A stretch of 64,000 nt of DNA from Alphaproteobacteria bacterium (lineage in GTDB: Bacteria > Pseudomonadota > Alphaproteobacteria > Rickettsiales > UBA998): assembly GCA_004292675.1 (NCBI GenBank), contig RDXO01000016.1:1-64000 (forward strand), in the 5' to 3' direction. The notes below the pieces were generated by a model. The model had not been told where the DNA came from. It made no database searches and saw nothing but the letters and a program-made list of their open reading frames with translations. Positions 1 through 10,400 of this stretch are shown piece after piece. The translations under genes were made by a program, and so were the position numbers. Positions within the stretch are counted from its first letter, which is position 1. Each line of letters starts with the position of its first letter.

Positions 1-78
1 TGCATTATTCGATGCGATACGAATATTGCCTTGTGCTGCCATTGCCGCTATGTTGGTGTTAATTGAATTAAGTGCCAT
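1..78 (-). CDS. Flagellin, N-terminal fragment (cut by window edge)
   Basis: The first 26 codons of a minus-strand gene are visible, starting at an ATG at 78-76 and running off the left edge. The product begins MALNSINTNIAAMAAQGN, the conserved N-terminal D0 helix of bacterial flagellins (M-A-x-x-I-N-T-N, then A-A-Q-x-N). A good ribosome binding site (AGGAG) lies 7-11 bases upstream. Flagellin is exported through the flagellar type III apparatus and polymerises into the filament, so the cell is probably motile. The region 79-328 upstream of it holds no gene; I found no convincing sigma-28 or sigma-54 promoter there, only a small GGGC/GCCC hairpin near 121-134. Confidence 0.9.
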   Translation of the reverse strand, partial: MALNSINTNIAAMAAQGNIRIASNNA

Positions 79-328
79 GGTAAACTCCTACGTGGACTTT
101 TAATTGTTACTACATGAATTGGGCTATTTGCCCGTTAATTGATAATTATGAGACAATAAACGAACTGTTCATGAGTGCGAGCATAATTCAAAGAATGCTA
201 ACAATGTCTTAACAAAAGCAGAAAAAAACAAAAAAATATCACATATTTTGCTGCCAAAGATGAAATTTTTTATGGAACCGATAGAATTCTTGTATGCCAC
301 AAGGATAAGAGTGTGTTATATAAATGTC

Positions 329-1744
329 ATGAGAAGCCATCATCGTACGCTATTATGCCTATTCATCATATTGTGCTACAGCACCCTAGTCTCTGCCTAC
401 GCGCAAAGTACGGCGGTGCAGGTGCCACAATCCTCTGCACAACTGCAATTAAGCTATGCGCCTGTAGTGCAGAAATCCGCTCCCTCGGTAGTGAATATCT
501 ACACATCACGTTATGTAGCAGTACGCTCAGGATTTGCCCCACTGTTTGGCGATCCCTTTTTTGAACAATTTTTTCGTGGATCACACGGGGCGCAACCACG
601 CAAAAAAGAGGTGCATTCCCTTGGTTCGGGGGTGATTATTGATCCCTCAGGTCTGGTTATCACCAGCTTACATGTAGTGAAAGATGCTGAAGATATACGT
701 ATCGTATTGAATAACAAAAAAGAATATCATGCCGATCTCGTGGTACAAGATGCATCCTCTGATCTTGCTTTATTGCAGGTTCGTGATGCGGAGGGCAGCC
801 TCCCTGCCCTTACCATGCGTGATTCGGATACACTCAATGTTGGTGATCTTGTTTTAGCGATTGGTAATCCCTTCGGTGTAGGGCAAACAGTGACAAGCGG
901 GATCATTTCTGCATTGGCGCGTTCTGCTGAAGGCGTTGCGGATTATGATTTCTTTATTCAAACCGATGCTGCGATTAATCCCGGTAATTCAGGAGGGGCA
1001 TTAGTGGATATGCACGGGCGTTTGATTGGTATCAATACCGCTATTTATTCTAAAACAGGCGGTTATATGGGAATAGGTTTTGCCATCCCTGCCAATATGG
1101 TACGCGCACTGATCCAGCACCGTGGAAGTGACGCACCATTAGTTCGCCCTTGGCTTGGAGCGCATTATCAGGATATGACACAGGAAATTGCCACGTCCTT
1201 AGGGTTGAACGATATGCGCGGTGTTTTGATACAGGATGTATTCCCCGATTCTCCCGCTGCACAAGCGGGCTTGCGCTCTGGTGATGTCATCCGCCGTTTT
1301 GATCAGGTCGATATTGATTCAGTAAGCGCGCTTAAATTCCGTATTGGCGTTTCATCTAAAAACACCCCCATAGCCTTGCAGTATTATCGCAAAGGCAAGA
1401 CCTATGAAACCAAGGTAACGCTCATCAGCCCGCCCAACCCATCTCAAACTGCCATCCTTCTGAAGGGATCGCATCCGTTAAACGGTGTGCGTGTGGCGGA
1501 AATAACGCCTACGCTTGCCATGCAACTTGGGATACAGCAAGATAGTGATGGCGTTATCGTTGTGGAACTCACCAACGAAGCTAATCGTGGATTCTTGCAA
1601 GAAGGGGATATTATCCTCGGCTGCAATAATGTTCGCATCACGTCCATCAAAGCACTACAACAATCCCTACAATCCTCTCAACAAATCTTTTCACTCACTT
1701 TATGGCGCAACGGACATACGCTTGCGCTCAGGATGATGCAATAA
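329..1744 (+). CDS. Do/HtrA-family periplasmic serine protease
   Basis: A 471-residue DegP/DegQ-type protease. From the ATG at 329 the protein has a signal peptide ending about VSAYA-Q, a trypsin-like domain with the triad H115, D145 and S221 (in GNSGGAL), then two PDZ domains at about 270-360 and 370-465. Family members degrade or refold misfolded envelope proteins and form oligomers. The start is uncertain: ATG 329 has no good ribosome site, while an in-frame GTG at 311 sits 5 bases after AAGGA; either start gives a signal peptide. It is followed after 4 bases by the pseudouridine synthase gene, so the two are probably co-transcribed. DegP, DegQ and MucD cannot be told apart from sequence alone. 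Confidence 0.95.
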   Translation: MRSHHRTLLCLFIILCYSTLVSAYAQSTAVQVPQSSAQLQLSYAPVVQKSAPSVVNIYTSRYVAVRSGFAPLFGDPFFEQFFRGSHGAQPRKKEVHSLGSGVIIDPSGLVITSLHVVKDAEDIRIVLNNKKEYHADLVVQDASSDLALLQVRDAEGSLPALTMRDSDTLNVGDLVLAIGNPFGVGQTVTSGIISALARSAEGVADYDFFIQTDAAINPGNSGGALVDMHGRLIGINTAIYSKTGGYMGIGFAIPANMVRALIQHRGSDAPLVRPWLGAHYQDMTQEIATSLGLNDMRGVLIQDVFPDSPAAQAGLRSGDVIRRFDQVDIDSVSALKFRIGVSSKNTPIALQYYRKGKTYETKVTLISPPNPSQTAILLKGSHPLNGVRVAEITPTLAMQLGIQQDSDGVIVVELTNEANRGFLQEGDIILGCNNVRITSIKALQQSLQSSQQIFSLTLWRNGHTLALRMMQ

Positions 1745-1748
1745 CATT

Positions 1749-2750
1749 ATGGTTCATTACACTGTTTCAGAAGATGATGCTGGCTTGCGCTTGGATCAAT
1801 GGTGCAAAAAACACTGCCCTTTCATTCCCTTTGGCGCGTTACATAAACTCATACGCAAGGGCGCGATTAAGGTAGATAATAAAAAAACCGATGCATCGAC
1901 ACGCCTTGTTGCCCATCAACAAATCTATTGCTCCGATGCGTTATTGGCAGAACAACCCGCATCCCTTCCGCCTTCTGCACCAAGCCTTTCACTTGCCAAA
2001 AAAAAGGAAACGCTGGGATGGATCATTAAAACCTATCCCCATGCTTTTGTGCTGAATAAGCCCGCAGGTATCGCAGCCCAAGGAGGCACGGGACTCAATG
2101 ATAGCGTCGATGCTCGCCTTGATGCCCTAAAAGGTGAGAATGATGTGCGCCCTAAATTAGTCCATCGTATTGACAAAGATACCAGTGGCGTGATGATTAT
2201 TGCACGCACCCGCCTCGCTGCTGCCGAACTCACCGAAGCATTTCGTGCCAAGACAACCCGCAAACGCTATTGGGCGTTGGTGGTTGGCGTGCCTGATCAT
2301 CCCATAGGGAGCATCAATCTGCCACTTGGCAAACGCGATGTGCATCAAAAAGAAAAAATGCGCGTGGTTATCGATGAACATACTGGGCAAGAAGCACTGA
2401 CCCATTACCGTGTGGTGGAAAGCTGGCATGGCTTGGTAAGTTGGCTGGAACTTTTTCCTGTCACGGGGCGCACCCATCAATTACGCGTTCACCTAGAGCA
2501 TATTGGGCATCCGATTGTTGGTGATGGAAAATATGGGGGAGCATTTGCATTTCCAACATTTGCACAAAATGATGTGGTACTGGCAAAACAACTCCATCTT
2601 CATGCGCGCAGCATCAACATAAAAAGCCCTCTTGGCAACATCCACGCCACCGCGCCCTTGCCTGAACATATGCAACATAGTTGGGAATCATGCGGATTCG
2701 CTCCTGATGATCATGGGGTCTCATTATGGGAGCTGTACGATGTCCTCTAG
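1749..2750 (+). CDS. RluC/RluD-family 23S rRNA pseudouridine synthase
   Basis: 333 residues. The N-terminus (about 1-60) is an S4 RNA-binding domain (RLDQW, then HKLIRKGAIKVD). The catalytic domain carries the signature HRIDKDTSG at 139-147 with the catalytic aspartate D142, followed by the LVHRID and RTHQLRVH motifs typical of RluA-class enzymes. Such enzymes isomerise specific uridines in 23S rRNA; position preference (RluC versus RluD) cannot be assigned. It begins 4 bases after the protease gene and overlaps the downstream ATP12 gene by 11 bases, an arrangement that fits one transcript. Synthase next to ATP12 is a familiar alphaproteobacterial neighbourhood. Confidence 0.93.
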   Translation: MVHYTVSEDDAGLRLDQWCKKHCPFIPFGALHKLIRKGAIKVDNKKTDASTRLVAHQQIYCSDALLAEQPASLPPSAPSLSLAKKKETLGWIIKTYPHAFVLNKPAGIAAQGGTGLNDSVDARLDALKGENDVRPKLVHRIDKDTSGVMIIARTRLAAAELTEAFRAKTTRKRYWALVVGVPDHPIGSINLPLGKRDVHQKEKMRVVIDEHTGQEALTHYRVVESWHGLVSWLELFPVTGRTHQLRVHLEHIGHPIVGDGKYGGAFAFPTFAQNDVVLAKQLHLHARSINIKSPLGNIHATAPLPEHMQHSWESCGFAPDDHGVSLWELYDVL

Positions 2751-3450
2751 TCACGCGCCTATTCGCCTATGGTATGAAGATGTGACGATCAGTGATGAAG
2801 CCCCTTATGCGCTTTTACTCGATGGACGCACAGCGCATACAAGTTCTGGCATAACTCTTGCACATAAGTCTTATATGTTTATGCAGCAAATCCAAAAAGA
2901 ATGGCAACGTCAAGATACCTTCCTCGTACTTCATACGCTACCCTTGACGCGCCTGCTTTCTGGATTTCTGGAAATGGATGCAGATGTCCGCTTGGGCTTT
3001 TTTGAGGAGTTATATAATTACAGCCAACATGAATTATTATGCTATCAGGCAGATGCGTACACACCTCTTGCACAACAGCAACAACGATCATGGCAACCAT
3101 GGTTGGAATGGGGGAAAGAAATCTACGGGCATCCATGGCAAACCACCCACTCGATTATGCCCATTGTACAATCCCAAGCATTAATTGATGCGATTAAAGC
3201 CTATCTTGCAACGCTCTGTGATGTGCAGATCTTTTGCTATACGATCCTCACCCAATCACTCGGTTCTTATCTTATAACGGATGCCTTATTGCGAAGCATA
3301 TGCCCACCCGAAGAAGCCTTAGCATGTGCATGGCTTGAGCATGATACGCACATGGCACAATGGGGGGATGATCCTGAGTTGCAGGAAAAGCGAACACAGC
3401 TTGCCCATCAGATACGGGATGTATTGATCTTTCACGGCGCATCGCTTTAG
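2740..3450 (+). CDS. ATP12-family F1-ATPase assembly chaperone
   Basis: A 236-residue protein of the ATP12 family, recognised by the conserved C-terminal segment with a G-S-Y-L-I-T-D-A-L-L stretch, then C-A-W-L-E-H-D and the QWGDDPE motif. The mitochondrial orthologue binds the F1 alpha subunit until it is built into the ATP synthase; the bacterial role is inferred from that. I chose the ATG at 2740 because GGGAG lies 7 bases upstream and homology starts shortly after it; longer in-frame starts run deep into the pseudouridine synthase gene. ATP12 in bacteria is essentially an alphaproteobacterial marker. Confidence 0.92.
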   Translation: MSSSHAPIRLWYEDVTISDEAPYALLLDGRTAHTSSGITLAHKSYMFMQQIQKEWQRQDTFLVLHTLPLTRLLSGFLEMDADVRLGFFEELYNYSQHELLCYQADAYTPLAQQQQRSWQPWLEWGKEIYGHPWQTTHSIMPIVQSQALIDAIKAYLATLCDVQIFCYTILTQSLGSYLITDALLRSICPPEEALACAWLEHDTHMAQWGDDPELQEKRTQLAHQIRDVLIFHGASL

Positions 3451-3593
3451 AACCTGTCACAAATCTCTCTCTTATGGTCTGCAAATGGCAATTTTCTGCG
3501 CTTACCAAAGCTCATGTACCTTAAGTACACTCCGCTACGGTTCTCAAAAATCACCATTTTCGCCTCATAATAAAAAGATTCGTGACAGGTTCT
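3449..3593. repeat. 145-bp near-symmetric palindrome
   Basis: The arms mirror each other around a centre near 3521, where GTACC-TTAA-GTAC is itself almost palindromic. The outer arms AGAACCTGTCAC (3449-3460) and GTGACAGGTTCT (3582-3593) are perfect complements, and the sequence between them pairs imperfectly all the way in. It begins inside the stop codon of the ATP12 gene (3448-3450). It could fold into one long hairpin, act as a bidirectional terminator, or be a MITE-like mobile palindrome. Apparent reading frames inside it are by-products of the repeat. Confidence 0.8.
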
Positions 3594-3610
3594 TAGAACC
3601 ATTCTTATAT

Positions 3611-3786
3611 ATATAAGAGTGTCATCGCTTGTCACCCTTCATGAGATATGAATGTTTTACTCTCCCGCCTGCGGGGGGAGCATAAGACCGAATGCATAGC
3701 GTGCAATATTTACAATAATGTGAAGGGTGGCAAGATATAAAGAGTGTCATCTGTATATATTGTATATATAAAGAGTGTCATCGCTT
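3611..3786. repeat. Short direct and inverted repeats before the HerA-like gene
   Basis: Three direct copies of a motif close to ATATAAAGAGTGTCATC occur at 3611-3626, 3735-3751 and 3766-3782, the last running into the 3' end of the minus-strand gene. Between the first two is an inverted pair (CTTGTCACCCTTCA near 3628-3641 and TGAAGGGTGGCAAG near 3721-3734) enclosing a GC-rich hairpin near 3661-3681. Together with the palindrome at 3449-3593 this fills the gap between convergent genes; no coding potential is seen. Confidence 0.65.
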
Positions 3787-5247
3787 CAATAATGCCCCAA
3801 GGATACCGCGTACTAACTGCTTGGTCACCGTTGTTCCTACTTCACGGATTACCTGCTTGGCTATCTGTTCACCCAAACTTGCTGTAGGACGTGGTGCAGC
3901 TTTTGCTTTGGATGGTGGTTTTGGTAATGGGGCGCGTGCGCTTGTTCCCCATAGATTATCCGACTCTGTGCGCGGTTGTTGCATACGTGTCTGCAACATC
4001 TCACTGGCGGATTCACGGTTTAGAGCCTCCTCATAGACTCCCGCGATCGGACTCATTTTCAGCATTTCTGCACGTTCTTGGCTTGTGATCGCTCCCACTC
4101 TTGAGGATACAGGACGCATCAAACAACGCTGCACCACGGATGGCACGCCACCTTCTTCAAGTACGGATACCAACGCTTCCCCCACAGCAAGTTGCGTTAT
4201 CACTTCTTCAGTATCAAAAGCGGCATTGGCACGGAAGGATTGCGCTGCTGCTTTGAGCATTTTTTGATCAGCGGGAGTATAGGCACGTAGCGCATGTTGG
4301 ATACGGTGCGCTAATTGCCCTAAGATAGCATCGGGTACATCGGCTGGATTTTGCGTGACAAAATAGACTCCCACCCCTTTTGATCGGATGAGACGTACTA
4401 ATTGTTCGATTTTATCCACTAATGCTTTTGGGGCATCATCAAACAATAAATGCGCCTCATCAAAAAAGAATACCAGCTTAGGCTTCTCCACATCACCAAT
4501 TTCAGGTAGTTCCTCAAATAATTCCGAAAGCATCCACAGCATGAAGGTTGCATAGAGCTTCGGTGATTGCATCAGCTTATCCGCTGCTAAAATATTCACG
4601 GCCCCTTCGCCATTGGGCGCAAGACGAATAAACTCAGAGACTTCTAATGCAGGTTCACCAAAAAAATGTTTGCCTCCTGCTTGCTCTAGGGTAAGCAAAG
4701 ATCGCTGTATGGCTGCAACCGATGCCGCACTCACATTGCCATAGCGAGCAGAATAGGTCGATGCGTTTTCGGATAGATGCAGCAACATTGCACGCAAATC
4801 ATCCATATCAATCAATAGCAATCCTTCTGCATCTGCCACCGCAAACACCACCTGCAAGACACCCGTTTGCGTATCATTCAATTCAAGCAAACGTGCCAAT
4901 AGCACCGGTCCCATCTCAGACATGGTGGTACGCACAGGATGCCCCTGCTCACCATATACATCCCAAAAAATCACGGGAAACGGACGGTAGCTAGGTGTTA
5001 TTCCTAAATCATCCGCACGCTTTTTGAAGGCGGGCTTTTCTTCTCCTGCGCGTGCCATGCCTGAAATATCGCCTTTAATATCAGCAATGAATACTGGCAC
5101 ACCTGCCATAGAAAATGCTTCCGCCATGCCTTGTAACGTCACGGTTTTTCCCGTACCCGTTGCCCCCGCAATAATACCATGACGATTAGCATAACGTAGC
5201 GTAATATGTTGCTGCGAATTGTTCCCGCCAAGATAAAGATGTGTCAT
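3778..5247 (-). CDS. HerA-like ATPase (DUF853 family)
   Basis: 489 residues. The protein has a Walker A motif GATGTGKT at 28-35 near the N-terminus, a KGD segment at 58-60, and a Walker B-like FFFDEAH at 260-266, all as in the DUF853/YjgR branch of HerA-HP ATPases. The C-terminus is Pro/Ala/Lys-rich and then helical. Biochemical function of this branch is unknown; HerA relatives are hexameric DNA-translocating motors. I chose ATG 5247 because AAGGGAA lies upstream and homology begins there (HLYLGG); the upstream extension only overlaps pbpC. It starts 22 bases after pbpC and may be the last gene of the glnB-A2M-pbpC unit. Confidence 0.88.
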   Translation of the reverse strand: MTHLYLGGNNSQQHITLRYANRHGIIAGATGTGKTVTLQGMAEAFSMAGVPVFIADIKGDISGMARAGEEKPAFKKRADDLGITPSYRPFPVIFWDVYGEQGHPVRTTMSEMGPVLLARLLELNDTQTGVLQVVFAVADAEGLLLIDMDDLRAMLLHLSENASTYSARYGNVSAASVAAIQRSLLTLEQAGGKHFFGEPALEVSEFIRLAPNGEGAVNILAADKLMQSPKLYATFMLWMLSELFEELPEIGDVEKPKLVFFFDEAHLLFDDAPKALVDKIEQLVRLIRSKGVGVYFVTQNPADVPDAILGQLAHRIQHALRAYTPADQKMLKAAAQSFRANAAFDTEEVITQLAVGEALVSVLEEGGVPSVVQRCLMRPVSSRVGAITSQERAEMLKMSPIAGVYEEALNRESASEMLQTRMQQPRTESDNLWGTSARAPLPKPPSKAKAAPRPTASLGEQIAKQVIREVGTTVTKQLVRGILGALLKR

Positions 5248-5269
5248 TGTTATATTCCCTTTTATGTAA

Positions 5270-7432
5270 TCAGCGTACCATAAACTGATGTGATGGCGTT
5301 GTAAAGCTCCCTGCAACATGCGCTTGCACCCTATGCTCTCCACGTTGCAACGTCCAAAGCCATGATGCACCGTGTGTAGTATGCGCCACACCATCCACCA
5401 CCCAAGTGACGGGGGCATCCTCCGCAACACCTGCCAAGCGCATCTCAAATGCTTGATGCTGCTGTGGAATACGCGGATCGAGTGCTAAACGTAATCCTTG
5501 CGATGGGCGTTCAATAAATGGTGTGAACGGAATCTTATCCACCTGATAGGGTGCATCCTGCGTGCCTTGTACAAAATATTCTGTACGTGTAGCGCATTGT
5601 GCATCACCACGTTGCAATGCATCTACATCCGCACATATCTCACGCTGCACCAAATGCGGATTCAATCCCAGCGGAGCAGAAGGTTCATCATGCATCACTG
5701 CATGAAATAATGAACGTAATGCCAAGGCTGCCCCATGCGATCCCGTTACGCCATCCATCGGACGATAATCCGCATTACCCATCCATACCCCAATCACATA
5801 ATGATGATTATAGGCTACCGCCCATGCATCACGATAATTGGTTGATGTTCCTGTTTTAACGGCGGTTTGCATCGGAAAATTCAAGATGCTAGAAGTCCCA
5901 AACTCCCATGAACGCGCCCACGGATCGGAAAGTATATGCCCCATTAGGGATGCCACTTCTCTTGAATAGATCTTCTGCTGTGCTGCTAACGGTTCATCAC
6001 GCAGCACGCGTAGCTTTTGCACTATCCCATGTTGCGGGAAGGTGGCATAGGCTTGTACTAAATCCAGCAAGCTAATTTCGCCATTGCCTAGTGCTAGACC
6101 TTCATCATAAAAATCATAAGGCTTCGTCAAACTATCGAACCCTAAACGCCGTAATAATGCAAGATATGCTTTAGGTGTCACAAACTGAATGGTGCGTACC
6201 GCAGGTATATTCAACGAATTAGCAAGTGCCATGCGTAAAGGGACTTTGCCATAATGCAAACGGCTGTAATTGCGCACATGATGCAACCCTGTTCCAACAT
6301 TATCCGCATACGGGGCATCATCAAGCAATGTCGCTGCCGTCCAGCCTTTGTGCAATGCTGCCGCATAGAGAAATGGCTTAAGCACTGATCCCGCTTGCCG
6401 TGGCGTAGTAACCATATCCAAGGCGCATCCTGCTTTGTTGGGATGTCCTTCGCATCCATCACCGATAGATACCCATGCACGGACTTCACGCGTGCGATGA
6501 TCCAAAACCAAGGCTGCGGCATGATCCACCTTGCGATGTGCCAATGATGCTAGCCTTTGCGCTAAAATCTCATAGGTTGCTTGCTGCATGGTTGCATCAA
6601 GCGTTGTCGTGATTGCCTCAGATGATGAAGCATAAGGCAGGGTATGCTTGCGTATAAATGCCATCATATGGTGTGCATCCACAGGGGGAAGAGGCGGTTG
6701 TAATTCCCATGCATAGGATGTGAGGCTATGCAATGTTTCATGCGTCATCATCCCGCGATCCACCATACGCTGCGCTAACCGCCCTATTGCCCCTTCAATC
6801 GACACCGCATCATGATAGAGATCATAGGCAGAAGGAGCGCGTACTAAAACCACAAGTGCAAGCATCTCTTTCGGGGTAAGCGTATCGAGATCACGATTAA
6901 AATAATAGCGCGCTGCCTGCACAACCCCGCGTCGTTGCGCTGCATAGGGTACTTGATTTAGATAAAATTCCATCAGTTCACTTTTGCTTAAACGCTGCTC
7001 CAGCATCACCGCTTCAATGCCTTCCATCCATTTTGCCCATAGGGTACGGCTTCTGGGATGAAGCATCCGTACCACTTGCTCCGTGATGGTACTCGCACCC
7101 CGTCCATGCGTTCCTTGTGTCACACGCTGCACCACTGCATGAAGGCGCGCCCGCCAATCGACCCCATGATGATCATAAAAACGCTTATCTTCTGAAATCA
7201 CAAATGCATCACGCATCAACCGTGGAATATGATGCCATGCGGTGCGATTATGCATATTCCACTGATCATGATAATGGTAGGATAATGGCTCACCATGCCT
7301 ATCCAGCATTTGCACACGATGCGGAGCGTAGCGCACCTGCTGATAGGATAGATAAGGATCACGATAGGCATAGAGGGTGGCACATAGCACCATCACCACC
7401 ATGATGATTGCACTACGCAGCACCAATTTCAT
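5270..7432 (-). CDS. pbpC: Penicillin-binding protein 1C
   Basis: 720 residues with one N-terminal membrane anchor (about 5-22), a GT51 glycosyltransferase domain (catalytic E81 in SEDKRFYDHHG; GASTITEQ at 112-119), a transpeptidase domain with S349-x-x-K352, SLN at 406-408 and KTGTS at 526-530, and a C-terminal domain about 640-720 of the type found only in PBP1C. It would polymerise and possibly cross-link peptidoglycan at the outer face of the inner membrane. The ATG overlaps the stop of the alpha-2-macroglobulin gene by 4 bases (ATGA). In E. coli the same pair (yfhM-pbpC) is adjacent and thought to link wall repair with protease trapping. Confidence 0.96.
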   Translation of the reverse strand: MKLVLRSAIIMVVMVLCATLYAYRDPYLSYQQVRYAPHRVQMLDRHGEPLSYHYHDQWNMHNRTAWHHIPRLMRDAFVISEDKRFYDHHGVDWRARLHAVVQRVTQGTHGRGASTITEQVVRMLHPRSRTLWAKWMEGIEAVMLEQRLSKSELMEFYLNQVPYAAQRRGVVQAARYYFNRDLDTLTPKEMLALVVLVRAPSAYDLYHDAVSIEGAIGRLAQRMVDRGMMTHETLHSLTSYAWELQPPLPPVDAHHMMAFIRKHTLPYASSSEAITTTLDATMQQATYEILAQRLASLAHRKVDHAAALVLDHRTREVRAWVSIGDGCEGHPNKAGCALDMVTTPRQAGSVLKPFLYAAALHKGWTAATLLDDAPYADNVGTGLHHVRNYSRLHYGKVPLRMALANSLNIPAVRTIQFVTPKAYLALLRRLGFDSLTKPYDFYDEGLALGNGEISLLDLVQAYATFPQHGIVQKLRVLRDEPLAAQQKIYSREVASLMGHILSDPWARSWEFGTSSILNFPMQTAVKTGTSTNYRDAWAVAYNHHYVIGVWMGNADYRPMDGVTGSHGAALALRSLFHAVMHDEPSAPLGLNPHLVQREICADVDALQRGDAQCATRTEYFVQGTQDAPYQVDKIPFTPFIERPSQGLRLALDPRIPQQHQAFEMRLAGVAEDAPVTWVVDGVAHTTHGASWLWTLQRGEHRVQAHVAGSFTTPSHQFMVR

Positions 7433-10400
7433 GGTTTCTCACCAGCTCTAATACGCACTTGTTCACCCGCACTCTTTCCATAGGTTTCAGCATGATACAT
7501 CTCCTCTACATGCAGTGGCGGAGCATGGAATGTACCTGCTGCAATCGCATATGCTGTGTAGGACAGATGATAATTCCCCGCACTCGCATGATCCGCATAA
7601 AAACGTGCGAATTGATGCGTCAATTCTTGATGATAAAAGCCCCAGCGCGAACGCTCTAACGAGTTCCACTCTTTGTGCTTGTGCCACCATGCCCCTTTTG
7701 CCGCCTTAAACGCACCAGTCGCATCATTCGCATCCACCACAGATGCGGTATGTAGCTGCGTATTGATCGGTTCAAGCCCTGCTACCATTGGGTCATCCAC
7801 CACCACATAATAGCGATCCGTGGGAAGGGTAAGATACATATCCACGCGCACTACATCCCCCTGTTTAATCTCAGCGGAAGATGCCAGCAACTCCCAAACA
7901 TCCCCACGCTTGACGCTATATTCACGATGCACCTCAAACCCTGCATTCACCGCATCTATTTTTTCTTCGCGTGTGGCATAGTGCAACTGCGTTGTATAAT
8001 AGCTGCGCCCTGTGCCTTGTGCTTCAATCTTTAGTGAGGTGGGTGAAGCTATCTCGTTTTTAGTGAATGTATGAATGATGTTCAACGGTTCATCAGATAC
8101 TTTTTCAAATATGGCTTCGCCAATGAAATTGCCTTGTACCGTCGCTTTTATGGTGGTATGGATTGCTTTACCCTCATAATGCTTCGCATAATCCGCCATC
8201 GCGCTTAAACATGCGACATGTTCCTGCGTGCTTTTATAGGATTTTGGCTGCTGATATGCCTTGAGAATCCCGCGCACTAACGGTTGCACCATAGTGTGCA
8301 TCTGCTCTTTATGCGTGACATTTTGCTCCCATGCCACAAGGTGCGATACCAAGACGCATTGATCACGCAATGGGGATGCAAGCACGCGCCACGCTATAGT
8401 ATCATCCTGCGCACGCACCTGTAGCACACCACTATCATGATGCAGATACGAGCGTATACGATCCACGCCTTCCTTAAACTGCTTCGTAAACGCTGCATCC
8501 CCTGCCAATACATCATTAAAATAAATCTGACCAACAAGCAGCATTTGTGAGGCATGAGATCGCAATCGTTCTGCTTGCGCTGTGTCGGTTGTATGATGAT
8601 GCGCTAATGCCGAAAGAGCCATCGCCCGTACAGTGGAAAGCACATGCAGATCATAACCTGCTTCGGTGGGGGCATGACGTAACAATTCTTCAAGATAGCC
8701 ATATAGCTTGGTTTCCACTTGCTCGGGGATTATATAGCCTGCACGACGTAATCGCATAAAAGCATGAGCCGTATAGGCACTTAAATACGGATCAACATAC
8801 GCATTTTCACCCACCCAAAATGCCATACCACCATTGGGTGCTTGATAGGATGCAGCGCGATCAACCAAGGTTTGAGCTAAGGCGTGCGCCCCTTCCCACT
8901 GCACAGACTGCCCAACATAGTTACGCAACTGATGATAGCTTGAGGCTGCTAATGCCTTAGAGATCGTCTGCTCCCAACATGAATAGGGATAATCGCGCAT
9001 GTCGCGGAATGCTTCATGCATCCCCCCAAGCAAAGATGGGGATAGTTGCACATGTAACTGCGATCCATCAAGGATCGCATCTTCAGGGAGCAGCATCGGA
9101 ATATCCACCGCCCTTGGTGCAATGAGCGTACCCGCTTGCGCAGCAATATGCATCGAACGGCGTTTTTTGATCGGCAAGCGATGAATGAGCGCATCGCCAT
9201 CAAGCGCATCTTCAGCGCGCATGGTAATAGTGATGCTACCTTCCTCATAATCGCGTTGTTGTGGAAGTAATCCCGCTTCTATAGGTACGGAATGCGTCGT
9301 GCGCCCATAAGGCGCAAGCGTGATCTGCTCTTTTTTAGTAACGGAGCGCGTCACATCACCATTCACTTCAACCTCAAGATTCAAGGTGCGCGTCTTATCC
9401 ATACGATTAAAGATGCTAAAACTTAATTCCGCCTTATCGCCTTCCATCAAATAATTCGACATAGCAGGGCGAATCTCAGTCGGTTGCGTCACGCTAAATT
9501 GCGCCTCGCCTAAGCCCATCTTATCGCTCGGTGTCCACGCCATCGCAAGAACGCGCCATCCTGTGAGGTTATCAGGGAGCGTAAATTGCGCTGTGGCATT
9601 GCCCAACTCATCGGCACGTAACGCAGGATTCCAATAGCTAACAAAACGCATTAATGAGCGCATCGACATATCAACGCCACCATCCCCACCCGCATTCACG
9701 CCTTTTTTCTCAAATGAGTGCCGCCCCACCATACGCATCAGGGTACTAAAATTGCGCACATCAAGGCTACCAAGCGCGAATAAACCTCGGCTTGGGTTGA
9801 AATAATTCACGCCGTCTTTCAGCAAATCCAAAACAGCTTCATCCAGCACTACTACCGCAAATTGGATGGGTTCTTTTGTGGTTTTATGTTCCGCGTGCAA
9901 ACGCAACGTCACTTCTTCACGTGGTTTATAGTGCGATTTATCGGCGGTTGCTTGGATGTTCAACAATTTCTCGCTATCTTCCACTTCCACCGTGACATAG
10001 CCTGATTTGAAGGTTGGTTTGCCTAAATCAATCTGCCCCTCAATAGGGTGATGTTCAATCGGTTTATCTACCCGTGGAGAGCTAACAATCACGGACAAAT
10101 AAAATCCCGGAATGTGATCAGCAGTGATGGGAAATTCAATCACAGGCGCGCTTTCATCCAAGGTGCGGGTAAATTGATCAATCACCCCATAGCGTTCTAC
10201 TGTGACCCATGCTTGCCCTTTTGGATACGGATTTTTGATCATGTAGCGTGCTATGTCGCCCACTTTGTAGGATTTTTTCTCTGGGATGATTTCTAATGCA
10301 TGTTCATTATTACTGTTCCATGCCACATAGTCACCACCGCCCGCATAAAGATGGGCAATCGTTTGATGCTCGCGCCCTTGATCATCGCGCACCTTCGCCA

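Noticed and set aside
3447-3635. Minus-strand frame of 62 codons in the 145-bp palindrome
   Set aside because: It exists only because the palindrome is free of stops; no ribosome site and nothing but repeat sequence.
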